Of a stretch of 64,000 bases of DNA, positions 19,281 through 29,493 are shown piece after piece (positions within the stretch are counted from its first letter, which is position 1; the number at the start of each line of letters is the position of its first letter). The stretch comes from Smittia aterrima (Eukaryota > Arthropoda > Insecta > Diptera > Chironomidae), in contig CP093830.1 of assembly GCA_033063855.1 (NCBI GenBank), positions 310,854-374,853 on the forward strand, written 5' to 3'. A program made the translations under genes and the position numbers. Below the pieces are notes generated by a model. It worked only from the letters and a program-made list of their open reading frames with translations, did not search any database and was not told the DNA's origin.

Positions 19281-22200
19281 ATGCGGGAGTCGGTGGAGAG
19301 GTCGAGCGCAAAGGCGAAGGACCCTGTTCAACTCGAGAAACGGCTGGGACTCTTCAGTGGGGTTGCTCTAATCGTCGGAACAATGATAGGTAAAGGACGA
19401 AAATATTCAAATTTCAAAAACTCGATTCGAAACAACTGGAATTTGTTGAAGGCAAATTGACTCTCGAAGCTTTTCCGTTCCGCCTCGCACGAAAATGGTA
19501 ATTGCAAAAGTGCCGGAAAATGAAGTTTTTGCGGCACTTTCACCTTAAATTTCATGCCCTAACCCTCAACCAAACAAACATTCTTTGTTTTAGTTCGGCG
19601 CGGAACTAAAATCATGCCGACAAATTCCAATGAGTTTTAGTTAAGAACTTGTTAGGTTTAAGTTAAAAATATATTTAAAATCAACGTGGAAACGTACGTA
19701 AAGTTGTTGAGTTTGATTTAAAAGAATTGAAAATTGACATTCTTTTATTTCTGATTAGGTTCTGGAATTTTCGTGTCGCCAAGTGGATTGCTTGTTAGAA
19801 CTGGCTCCGTTGGTGTAGCCTTCATAATATGGATGGCTTGCGGTGTGCTGTCATTGTTAGGTGAGTTGAATGTCTCTTTACGTAAAATATCTAGGAAGAA
19901 ACTCAATTAATTCGGACAAGGTTTCTTCGAGGAAACGACGATTTCTTTCCCACGCCGAGAGACAAAAGAAGAAACATAACCGATGTCAAAACTTGTCAAT
20001 CATCTTAATGTTTTATTATCTCGTGTTGTGAATCGGCAGACGAAGGAAATCAAGTAGCAGCTTCGCGTTGTTTGAACATATTGAAGCTTTTTAAGAGAGA
20101 ACTTTGTTATAATCGATCACCCTACAATTTCTAATTTTAAACACAACGCGCTTCCGTTTCATGTGCGATAGAAAATTCTACGCGCGTTATATCGTTTGTT
20201 GACATTGTCAACCTGACGAAACAAACTCTAAAAGGAAAATTATTTAAGAAACGAAATTCTAGAAATTACGAGTTGATAGGTTTGCGAAAATAAAATCGTA
20301 AACACGAGTAAGATTTGATACTTTGCCAAGTTAGACACAAATTTGCATGAAGAATAGATACCCACGCGTTTTGTCGGTTTAAAACTTCTGTTCATCTGAT
20401 AAAAAATTCTCTGATCATATTAAACGTTTGCATCCAATTGATCTTGATCGTTCAATGTTTGAGGGAGCAATTAGCGTTTTCGATTGACGTCAACATTGTC
20501 GTCAGACGTTGACTTAAGTTCTTCATTCAACATTGAGAATCTCTAATGCTTTCTTTATTCTGTGAACTCAATAGCCGCGATGAAAGATGAACAGAGTGTT
20601 TGTTTCTTAATGAGCAAATTCTGATTGTTTGCTGTCGTATTTCAATAGAATTTTATTAATTTTTCCTATCAAGGAAAATATTTGCATAGACAGTTATGAT
20701 GTCGAGTTGCTTGTAAACAGATGACACAACAATGATAACGAGAGAATCTCATTTGCTAATGGACACTTTGATGAGTCTACTGGATTAAGATCCGTTTCAT
20801 AAAACTTGATATTATCTTCAATATAAAAATTGAATTTCGTTTTTGCGTATGCTTTGAAAGCTTTTGAAAGTGAAAGCTTTTGAATATTTTGGAGTTCAAT
20901 TTGTCTCCCGCACTCAAAAACCTTAAAAGCTTTTGGAAATATAATGAACATTATTCTATTCTGTCGGAGAGAAAGAGATGAGCGTTTCAACTTTTTTCAA
21001 AAAGATTTTTTGAGACGAAGAGGAAAAAAAAATATTTTTTTCATGAATTTGACACGGAAAACATTTGAAACAATTTACGAGCTTGTTGTCATTCTTAATG
21101 TGAGTAAACTGGCGCCGATCTCTTTGTAATCTTAACAGAGAACCTTTCTCTCATTTGTTGAGTTCAATACGAAACGATTGTCACGTTAATAATTCAAAAT
21201 CAAAATGAAGCTTTTTCTCGTAGAGCTTTCATCCCTCGCGATTCAGTGAAACAATGTCCTCGATGAAGGTCAACGGAAAAAGAAAACATCAAAGCGAAAA
21301 ACTCACAAACTCAGCTCGAAAGCCCAGGCATTAATAACATTTATGCTACATTTCACATTCGAAATTATATTTTCTGAACTCATGGCTGAATCCTGTCCGA
21401 ACTTGCGGTTTACTCAAATTTGTCACTTAATTCAGTGCGGTGACAGATACTCTCAGTTCATTCCATCAAGAAATTTCAAAGAAGTCGAGATTTACATAAT
21501 GCGACAGATTTCCGGTCGAAAGGCGGAGAGTTCCAATTGAAAAGAGAATCTACGATGAAGAGCTTAATTCATCGCCGGAAAAGTCTCCGTTTGAGATTCA
21601 TGAATTTCCTCAATCATCAAAATTAATTCCTATTTTTTTCCATTTCATTACTAGGCGCATTAGCCTACGCCGAACTCGGCACAATGAATACGTCGTCGGG
21701 TGCTGAGTGGGCTTACTTCATGGATGCGTTTGGATCTGCCCCAGCATTTTTATTCTCGTGGGTCTCCACTTTAGTGTTGAAGCCCTCACAAATGGCCATC
21801 ATTTGTCTCTCATTCGCTCAATATGCTGTCGAAGCGTTCGTATCGGAATGTAATCCACCATCAATCGTTGTTAAAATGGTTGCACTTCTAGCTATTGGTG
21901 AGCTTTTCACTTGCTTCGTTTTACAATTTTTAAGATTTCAATTTCTCCTTTCAGTATGCATCTTGTTTGTTAACTGCTACAGCGTTAATTTGGGCATGGC
22001 AGTTCAAAACGTTTTCACTTCAGCAAAGCTTGTTGCTGTTTTGATTGTTATTAGCGGTGGCGCATGGAAATTATTCCAAGGTAAATTTAAAATTTTCATT
22101 TGTCGATTAAAGTTTGCATATTTAATTTTTTTTTTAAATTAATCAGGAAATACTCAACATTTGTCAAATGCATTCAACAACCCTACACCGTCAATGGGAG

Positions 22201-23122
22201 TCATCGCAACAGCTTTTTACACAGGATTGTGGGCTTATGATGGTTGGAACAATCTAAATTATGTCACTGAAGAAATTCAGAATCCGAGCAAGTGAGTCAT
22301 TGAATCTAATCATTTTTGTTATTTAGAATTTAACAATAAATTCTATTTTAGGAATCTTCCGCGATCAATCATTATCGCGATTCCCCTCGTGACACTTTGC
22401 TACGCTCTTATCAATATTTCTTACCTGGCTGCCATGTCACCGGACGAAATGATTGAATCTGAAGCGGTGGCAGTGACATTCGGAAATCGAATCCTTGGAT
22501 TATTTGCTTGGATTATGCCGTTGAGTGTAACAATCAGTACTTTCGGCTCGGCAAACGGAACTTTATTCGCTGCTGGTCGGCTCTGCTTTGCTGCGTCACG
22601 CGAGGGACATTTGCTGGACATTTTATCATACGTTCACGTTCGTCGATTGACTCCAGCTCCAGGATTGATATTTCATTCATTGATTGCTGGCGCAATGGTG
22701 CTTTATGGAACGATTGATTCCTTGATTGACTTCTTCAGCTTCACAGCTTGGATTTTCTATGGTGGCGCAATGCTCGCTCTCATCGTCATGCGATTTACAA
22801 AGCCAAACTATCCTCGACCTTACAAGGTACCGATTATCATTCCAGTCGTTGTTCTTGTGATTTCCGCTTACCTTGTCGTTGGACCGATCATTGACAAGCC
22901 TCAAATCGAATATTTGTATACTTTGCTGTTTATACTCTTCGGCCTCGTGCTCTATCTTCCCTTCGTTCGTTGGCGTCTTCATCCGCCTTTCATGAGTAAG
23001 TTAAAGTTTGAAGCTAAAAGACCAATTAGTGTAATTTTTATTATCTTTTAGATAAAGTCACCATCTTCTTCCAAATGCTGTTTGAAGTGGTGCCAACAAA
23101 GCAAATGGCGATGTTTGATTAA
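19281..23122 (+). CDS. SLC7-family (LAT-type) amino-acid transporter light chain
   Basis: Seven coding exons, 19281-19389, 19759-19860, 21655-21897, 21955-22080, 22147-22291, 22352-22995 and 23052-23122, join to 1440 nt (479 aa). The chosen start, MRESVERSSAKAKD, is the first in-frame ATG after a stop in the intron. Family marks are KRLGLFSGVALIVGTMIGSG, GIFVSPSG, the conserved helix AYAELGT, twelve hydrophobic segments, and Cys136 in FVSECNPP. That cysteine is where LAT light chains bond to the CD98 heavy chain. Exchange of neutral or large amino acids at the plasma membrane is therefore likely. In flies the relatives are minidiscs, JhI-21, genderblind and sobremesa; I cannot choose the ortholog. 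A poly(A) signal may be the AATAAA at 23471-23476. Confidence 0.92.
19861..21654 (+). other. Transporter intron of 1.8 kb
   Basis: Intron between coding exons 2 and 3 (donor GTGAGTT, acceptor CATTACTAG). Short frames inside it, such as 20694-20990 on -, show no domain. I see nothing else. Confidence 0.6.
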
Positions 23123-24020
23123 ACATCGGATATCCTGAAACTTTACGTAGATTCAGCACTGACTTTAGTTCTTGTATCAGAAAAAATTTATGCGATTTTA
23201 TTTTTTAAGATTAATCACATTGATTTGCCAACGATTGGAATAATCATTTGAAAAGTTTTCGCGACTGCGAAAGCCGCTCAAGCCTTTAGTTCCTTAAGCG
23301 AGTCTTAGTCCGATATGTTCTATCCCAACCGAATCATTCCAATGTGGTTGTGGATTTGAACTGTTTTTCTTTTTCTTAATGAAATATTTTAATTTTGATG
23401 AAAAGTCAAAATCATTCGACATTGCACCGTAAAATGTGTTAGCAGTAGAAATCGTTGCACGACACCAGTTAATAAATGTTGAAAGTCTATTTAAAGCTTT
23501 TAAGCAGAACTGATTGCGGAAGTTGTTGGCATGCTGAGTGGCTCATGGAACAGGACAATGGAAATTAAATAAAAAAAGCCAATTATTTCCCCAAATGTTT
23601 GTATTGAAAAAAAGAGATAAAATAAAAGTTGAAGTTTTATTTTTTGATCGCAATTAAAATCTTTTCATTGAGACAACTTCACATGAAAGTTTCTAGAAAC
23701 TTAAGGTTTGAGAAGTTCAGAGATGTTTCTTGAACACTTTGAAAACGAGACTGTCGAGACATCTACAAGAAAAAAATTCGTAGGAGCTTTCAAAGCTTTT
23801 CCAACTAATTTTGATATTTATTTTTAACAATTAAATTCTTCACTCACATTTTTTTAACAACTTTAAGTTACTCAAGAAATTTATTTAAAAAACTACGAAA
23901 TGTGAGTTTTAGTTCATCTTCAAATTCTTATCTTTTCAAAAAGTTTCTTATTACAAAATTAACCTTTGACAATGCCATGCTTCATTGAGCTGATAACGAA
24001 TTTTGCGCTCGAGAAGACTC
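23123..24020. other. Transporter 3' UTR and intergenic interval
   Basis: About 900 nt. It contains two AATAAA signals (about 23471 and 23621) suited to the transporter 3' end and otherwise no supported feature. Confidence 0.5.
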
Positions 24021-24026
24021 TCAGTT
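24021..24026 (+). promoter_or_regulatory. Candidate initiator of the MBF2-like gene
   Basis: TCAGTT, 48 nt before the chosen ATG, matches the insect initiator. No clear TATA box precedes it. Confidence 0.3.
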
Positions 24027-24068
24027 TATTTATTCAAGCTTACTAATTTGACGAGTCGAGAACAAGAA

Positions 24069-24634
24069 ATGATTTCAATTAAAATATTTTCATTTTATCT
24101 GTCGTTTCTGATCTTTCAAGTTCAGTGTTTTCCTTTCAATGCTAACAGAGCTGAATATATAAGTGTGCAACGAAGTGTTCGTGGTATCAAAGACTGGAAA
24201 ATATTTGCTAAACCAACGACAGAAGCTCCACTGCCATCAACTACAACAGTAAAAGCTCAAAATAATTTGGAAATTGGTCAATGTGAAGAGGATGATAAGG
24301 TGAGTCAAGTCACGAAAGTCTTGAATTCTCAAATAACTTGATTGAATTTCAGATTATTTATATTGATGATACGAGACTTGAAGCTAACAACTCAACTCTC
24401 GGAGGCGTTATCGAGATTCACATCGATTCGCCTTACTATATTACGTGTACTAAAATATTAGATCAAATGCCGAGTGGAACGGGAGCTATGCCAAGCTATA
24501 ATTCAGGAGGAAAAGGTGAAAAGTTCATCTTTATTAACGTTCAAGGCCAATACGGCTACGGCATTCACTTCCGAATCATCGTAAGAGGCAACTTGAAAAA
24601 GTCGGAGAACGAAATCAAATCAACTGAAGCTTAA
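24069..24634 (+). CDS. Small secreted protein of the MBF2 family
   Basis: Two exons, 24069-24299 and 24353-24634, join to 513 nt (170 aa) across a 53 nt intron. The ATG at 24069 is preferred over one at 24003 because it gives a clean signal peptide, MISIKIFSFYLSFLIFQVQC. A linker with a threonine- and proline-rich stretch follows. The C-terminal 90 residues have the MBF2 pattern: a strand DSPYYITCTKILDQ, the Gly-rich centre SGTGAMPSYNSGGKGEK, then F-I-F-I-N-V-Q-G-Q-Y-G-Y-G and the strand IHFRIIVRG. MBF2 proteins are insect-specific and mostly secreted, several found in saliva or haemolymph. Despite the family name, a nuclear role is unlikely with a signal peptide. Biochemical function unknown. 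Confidence 0.75.
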
Positions 24635-26066
24635 GTCGTTAAACAGTTACAAGACACAAAGCCGACAAATGCAGCATTGATTATTCATTGATCAGATCTA
24701 ATTCAATCTCGACGGCCCTTGCTCCAAGTCAGCTCATTTAATTATCAATTAACCCACACTCAACTTTTGATCGTTTTCCCAGACTCAGTTTAATTTCGCT
24801 GTCCATAATGCAGACATGAAGGAGGTTCTTAAGCTCCAGTGCTGTTGTAATACAATTAAGCTCGTGAATGCATCATAACTGTTTATGAATTTATTTTTCC
24901 TTCTCGCTCGCTCTCTATTTTCGGATCTATTATGACTGATGTCAGTTGATTGAGGTCTCTAGAGCATTAAACGCTTCTGAGATGTTTATCGTCGACAATG
25001 ACCAGTAAATGTAACAGCCAACGATTTTAAATTAATTTTATGAGCTCTTTATGACGAGTGAGTGATGTGTCAATGGGAAAACATGACTTGAACTCTCAGA
25101 CGACTCAAATAAATATTTCTTGTGGTCGCACATGACGTCGAATGTCATTTGGCACAAGCTCGTATTAACCAACATGTCAAACGAATCATTTATAAATTCT
25201 GCAATAATAAATTTTGATCACAGATCATTAAGCACCTTCGCAGAGTTTCTCTCAATTCGTCATGCTATAAAAGAAAACTGTCAAAAAATATTTAGCAAAT
25301 ATCTCCGAAGTTTAATGAGACACATTAAATTTGCTCGCACGCAATTCATCACTAGACTGGCCTTAATGGAACAATTTTTGGACACAAGCGAAAATAATTT
25401 GCGAATTTATCAAACTTAACAATCGATTAGAAGTTGATTTAAGATTAAAACCGCAGCTGTTGTGATGAAGAATCCCATCGCTTAACGATAAGCAATTTCC
25501 TGATCGTTGAAATAAGATTTAATCCAAAGCTTATCGTCAAAAGATGTCCATAAATTTCGGAACGATTCGCTTACTTAGAATCCATAGAAACCTCGTCAAT
25601 TGATGTGACGACTCATTCAATTTTTCTATTAACGGCGATTCGGCTAATTTCACGCGATTATTCTCGCGCGCATTCAACAGAAACATCGCGAGTCGTGAGT
25701 GTCGTTTAAATTTATTACCGAAAACATGGATTAATGACCGTGATTGTGTTTCGTCGCTTGTTAGACGCTTCTCGTAATCGTCGAACGGTAGTTGAACGAC
25801 AAATGGTTTAATTGAAAAAAGTTGGCAATCATTTATGATTCTCTCGGACTCGTCGATGTTTTTTTCTTTATTGTCAGCTGACTTCGGAAGGAAAAAAAGA
25901 AGCATAAAAATTGCACGAGGCTACTTCGGACGAAGAAGAAATGTTTGATTGATTTTCCGGTTTGGCTAAAAAAATTGATTGCGTAATGAAGATCGATTAA
26001 GAGTTCATTTTTTTATTGAAATTTAAATTTTATTTTTGAACAATAATTTTTTTTGTTATCTTATTA
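24635..26066. other. Intergenic interval, only doubtful ORFs
   Basis: It holds two unsupported open frames: 25120-25419 (+, 99 codons) and 25537-25905 (-, 122 codons, with a lysine- and asparagine-rich translation). Neither has a domain or splice partner I recognise. The rest is AT-rich without repeats. Confidence 0.4.
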
Positions 26067-27380
26067 TTAATCAAAGTAACTTCTTCTTGCAGCATCCTCG
26101 TAATACTCATCTGTCAAATTTGAACAAGAATTATCCAAAATAATTTCATCGGCAATTCTCAGTCTTATTGCTGCATCATAAAAATCAAGATTGGTTTTAT
26201 ATTTTATGACTATTTTCTCAAATCTTTTGTTCCTTTCTAACAAATACTCGATGGTGTTCCACTGAATTGCAGCGAGACCCAGAAGTTTTGCGTTTGGGAC
26301 AGCTCTTAACATAAACTTTAGCATTCTTGTTTGGTGATGATAACTTAGAATTGTTAATTCTGTGATCGATGTTGACACGCCGATTAAGCTTTCTTCATAA
26401 TTCTCGTCTCTATCGTCTTTAAGTGGCGGCCAGTATGGAGTGATAACAAGACTCAAGCTTTTCAACTTTGGCATTTTCACGATCGCTGCTAAAACTTCCA
26501 AAGTAACAAAGTGCTTAATAGTCAAACTTTCAAGACTGTTACTTTGCGTTTCTAAAAACTGCAAGAACGCAAATTGCGTATCTTCATCAATCGATAATTC
26601 GACGTTTGTGAAGCTTGTGAGTTGGAAAGGGAAACTCATTTCTAATGTTCTAAATGAATTAAACATGTAGCTCATACTTTGGTCCAAAAACTTGAGACTT
26701 TTTAAATTCTTAAGTTGACGAAGTATTTTTGTTGGTCTACGATAAGTGTTTAGCTCAAGATCTTCAACTGTGCTGCAGTTGGATAGGAACGCTTCAATTA
26801 TTTTGCTGCTTGGACAAATGTGACTAATGTTCAGTCTCAAAAACTTCAATTTCGGGAACTTCATGTAGTTTTGAAGATGCGTGGCTGAGTCAGTAATGCT
26901 GTTTTTACGAATTTCGACGCTGTCAAGAGATAACTTTTCCACTGCTCCCTCGATGGCGGAAAAGAACTCAAAGGCTTCATACTTACTATTGAAATATGTA
27001 TTTTTGATGTTCACTTCTTTCCACTCAAACTTCATTGCAAGAACCAGAATAAGTAGTGATGGTACATCGAGACGATGACAGGAATTGAGCTGGTTCGGCA
27101 CTGTTTGTTCCTTGAACTGAACTTTGTCGAAATGACTTCTGACTTCAAGGTTTTGATAGAGTCTTATGCTGTTATGAATCGTTGCGAAGTTCTTAGGTGT
27201 TATCTCCAAATTTGCTTTAAGAACTAATTTAATCCTTTTCATCAGTTTTGAAGATGTTGCGATGTAGTCCCAGTAGTAGCCGTTGACTTCAGAGAGCTGC
27301 AGCAAATCTTTTCCGACGAAATGTTGAAAGATCAACTCAGGCAAATCTTGGAATCGAGAGAAATATTTCAATGGATCCAT
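26067..27380 (-). CDS. F-box / leucine-rich-repeat-like protein, intronless
   Basis: 437 aa in one exon. Residues about 8-50 fit an F-box: a DLPELIFQHFVG start, then L-L-Q-L-S-E-V-N and W-D-Y-I-A. In this fold the helices bind Skp1 in an SCF ubiquitin ligase. The rest consists of irregular leucine-rich repeats of about 25-30 residues, for example KFPKLKFLRLNISHICPS, TVEDLELNTY, SLESLTIKHF and MPKLKSLSLVI, which would form the substrate arc. The C-terminus is acidic, rich in D, E and Y. No substrate can be named. Lack of introns in a region of spliced genes hints at a retroposed or locally expanded family member, but I see no copy in this window. Confidence 0.72.
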   Translation of the reverse strand: MDPLKYFSRFQDLPELIFQHFVGKDLLQLSEVNGYYWDYIATSSKLMKRIKLVLKANLEITPKNFATIHNSIRLYQNLEVRSHFDKVQFKEQTVPNQLNSCHRLDVPSLLILVLAMKFEWKEVNIKNTYFNSKYEAFEFFSAIEGAVEKLSLDSVEIRKNSITDSATHLQNYMKFPKLKFLRLNISHICPSSKIIEAFLSNCSTVEDLELNTYRRPTKILRQLKNLKSLKFLDQSMSYMFNSFRTLEMSFPFQLTSFTNVELSIDEDTQFAFLQFLETQSNSLESLTIKHFVTLEVLAAIVKMPKLKSLSLVITPYWPPLKDDRDENYEESLIGVSTSITELTILSYHHQTRMLKFMLRAVPNAKLLGLAAIQWNTIEYLLERNKRFEKIVIKYKTNLDFYDAAIRLRIADEIILDNSCSNLTDEYYEDAARRSYFD

Positions 27381-27771
27381 TTCACTTTTTCTTTATGAAC
27401 ATAAATTCTGCACTGTGTTAGCTATGCAAAGTTAGAAAACAAACTGTGCCATGCATTTGATAATTTTAAATCACCTCTTTTACTTTACAGAAGAATTAGA
27501 AATTCACCAGGGTTCTTTACATAATTTAAGTCTCTGTCTTCTGAAGTCCATTGAAAATGCCCTTCATTTAACTCGTGCAAAGCCTGCGCGGTTCATTGGA
27601 TTACCTGAAAAATCTTAAGGAAAAATAAGAATTTTTAGGGGCGTAGCAGTGTCGTCTGAATATTTCCAAGTTTATGAGATCACTCTGCGTGGCCAATAAA
27701 ATAAATTAAAAATTATTTGAATCTACCTGGAAATTTATTATAAGAAAAAGTTTGCTTTTCCCGTTTTGCAG
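27381..27771. other. Interval upstream of the F-box gene
   Basis: AT-rich, no gene. It holds the F-box promoter (no clear TATA) and ends in the polypyrimidine acceptor TTTTCCCGTTTTGCAG of the next candidate exon. Confidence 0.4.
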
Positions 27772-27905
27772 TGAGAAATTCTTTTTGGCAACATCTCAAA
27801 CCGTTAAATATTTATGGAACGACGGGAAGATCATTTACTGGCGCGATAATTCGCAGATTATTCAATTCAATCCAGGTCATTCGGATGTACTCATTGTTGA
27901 TAGTA
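27772..27905 (+). CDS. Candidate internal exon of a DPP-IV-family (S9B) gene
   Basis: 134 nt flanked by a strong acceptor (TTTTCCCGTTTTGCAG) and a strong donor (GTAAGT). It enters in phase 2, leaves in phase 1, and encodes EKFFLATSQTVKYLWNDGKI followed by IYWRDNSQIIQFNPGHSDVL and IVDS. The pattern W-x-D-x-x-I-Y, then an N-x-I-x-x-F-N strand and V-L-I-V-D-S, resembles the first beta-propeller blade of DPP4/DPP10-type proteins just after their membrane anchor. The next candidate exon (29434) continues it in phase. The transmembrane and catalytic exons were not found. A second reading frame of this segment is also open, so the call is tentative. Confidence 0.4.
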
Positions 27906-29433
27906 GTAAGTTGATAAGGCTCGTCACTCCCAAGCCAGATAATTAATTTACATAAGAACTTTCTTTGTGAATGAAATTCACCTCGAGATCGTAATTTGTT
28001 TGATGAACCTTTCTAGTTATCTAGTCTGAAACAAAGTCGAAATAAAAGAATTGCGAGATTACTTTTAGCGAAGTGAGTTTCTACGATTCATGCTCGCGTC
28101 TAATAATTTAATTAATAAACTCAAATTATTCTCACACTTTCTCCTATGCTTGCTCTCGACATCTTAAAAGAAATTTCAATGTCAAAAATCCACGAGATTT
28201 TAGTAAATTTCAGTTTCTTCTGTAAAGAGATTCCCACAGTAGACGCTTCAACCAAATTTAAAATTTCTCTTACGGAAATTAGTTTGTTAACGAGACGATT
28301 TGAATAATTGCCTGTAACTCATTTGCATAAGAAGTTAGATTATCTAAGTCAGCAACTTTTGCTTTCAATTGATCACCACATTCCTCTGCGTTGCTCGCTA
28401 ACTCTTCCACGAAGAAAACTATAATCATCGCTCACTTTAATTCTTCTCGAATTATGTTCATTCAAATCATGTAAATATAATTTCAAATAAAAGGAAGATC
28501 AAATCACCTTTAAACGGAAAGTTTTCTGCTCTTAATCTGCTTCATTCTTGTGTGTTCCGTTAAACTCGTGACCTTTTAGCGAAAGAGTCTCGCAAGTCAA
28601 AGAGAAATATAGCAAACATGTTATTAAAACTTACTTATAAGCATCCCATTGCGTTTTCCTCAACGGTCCATTGTGGGCATTGAAACTCGCTTTGATAGCT
28701 TTTGATAGGAACTGAATAATTTTTAATTGGCCTTCGGGACGTCAATTTGCTTACCTTCGAAATTAGTTTTCCCTTCTTTCTATCTAAGTAGCTCGCTCGC
28801 TTGCTTTTCTCTCGTCAAACATGTGTGCTCGAACGTGAACGTATCAGCGATCGACGTGAAATGTGATTGACTTTCGTATTGAGCTGGAGAAGCGGTCTAC
28901 GTGACATCGAACCGAACTAGAACTAATGGATCGGCACGGCTAATTGTGCTACGAGAAAAAGCTGCTTTGACTGTCGTGAGAATTGCTCGGACGACTAAGA
29001 ACAAGATTGAATATCTAATGAATTCGATTAAAGTCTTTATCACGGTTCTCAACTCTGAACCATGCTCGAGCGACGATAATAAAGACATAAATTCTCTCGA
29101 TGTTGATAAAGTGTTAAAGGCTTTTTCTATTGGCAAAAGAGTAATGAATTATACATGAACCGTGAGATATGAATTTGTTGTTCTCGGAGAGCAGTGGCGA
29201 GCAGTAAAGGAATTTGGAATCGATAGAAAGATCTCGGCTTCCAGTCTCCGTCACTGATTTTAAGATATCAAGAATCGAGTTTAGTTTTTTCGGATAAGGA
29301 ATGCGATTCTGTTAATTCTTGAAGCCTAATCCGCAATAACCATTTATAGGAGAGAAAGTCTCGCTGTTGAAGATAATCAAGATTTTCTCGACGATTACTG
29401 AAACGCAATATTTTTAATTTCTTATTTGTTCAG
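27906..29433 (+). other. Putative intron between the two DPP-like exons
   Basis: 1.5 kb with a GTAAGT donor and an acceptor TTTTTAATTTCTTATTTGTTC then AG. Overlapping open frames on both strands at 28897-29158 show no domain; I treat them as chance. Confidence 0.3.
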
Positions 29434-29493
29434 AGGAGAATCAATCGACGATCTTTATGGAATGCTTGCTATACGCTTTGAGCTTCGACAAAG
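29434..29493 (+). CDS. Candidate second exon of the DPP-IV-like gene, GC donor
   Basis: 60 nt after a good polypyrimidine acceptor. Joined to the previous exon in phase 1 it gives VLIVDSKENQSTIFMECLLY then ALSFDK, matching the family layout in which a serine-rich loop is followed by Y-x-L/I-S-x-D-x-K. The 3' boundary would be AAAG followed by GCAAGT, the consensus of minor GC-AG introns, leaving in phase 1. If the exon instead runs on, its frame stays open to a TGA about 130 nt later. The expected next exon, with a Y-V-L-L-A-Y-D-V-like strand, was not found by eye. Confidence 0.35.

Noticed and set aside
22421..22982. Open frames on the - strand and in other + frames
   Set aside because: They are shadows of the long SLC7 exon 22352-22995.
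25537..25905. 122-codon ORF on the - strand
   Set aside because: Lysine-, asparagine- and serine-rich with no recognisable motif, promoter or partner exon. Frames of this size are expected by chance here.
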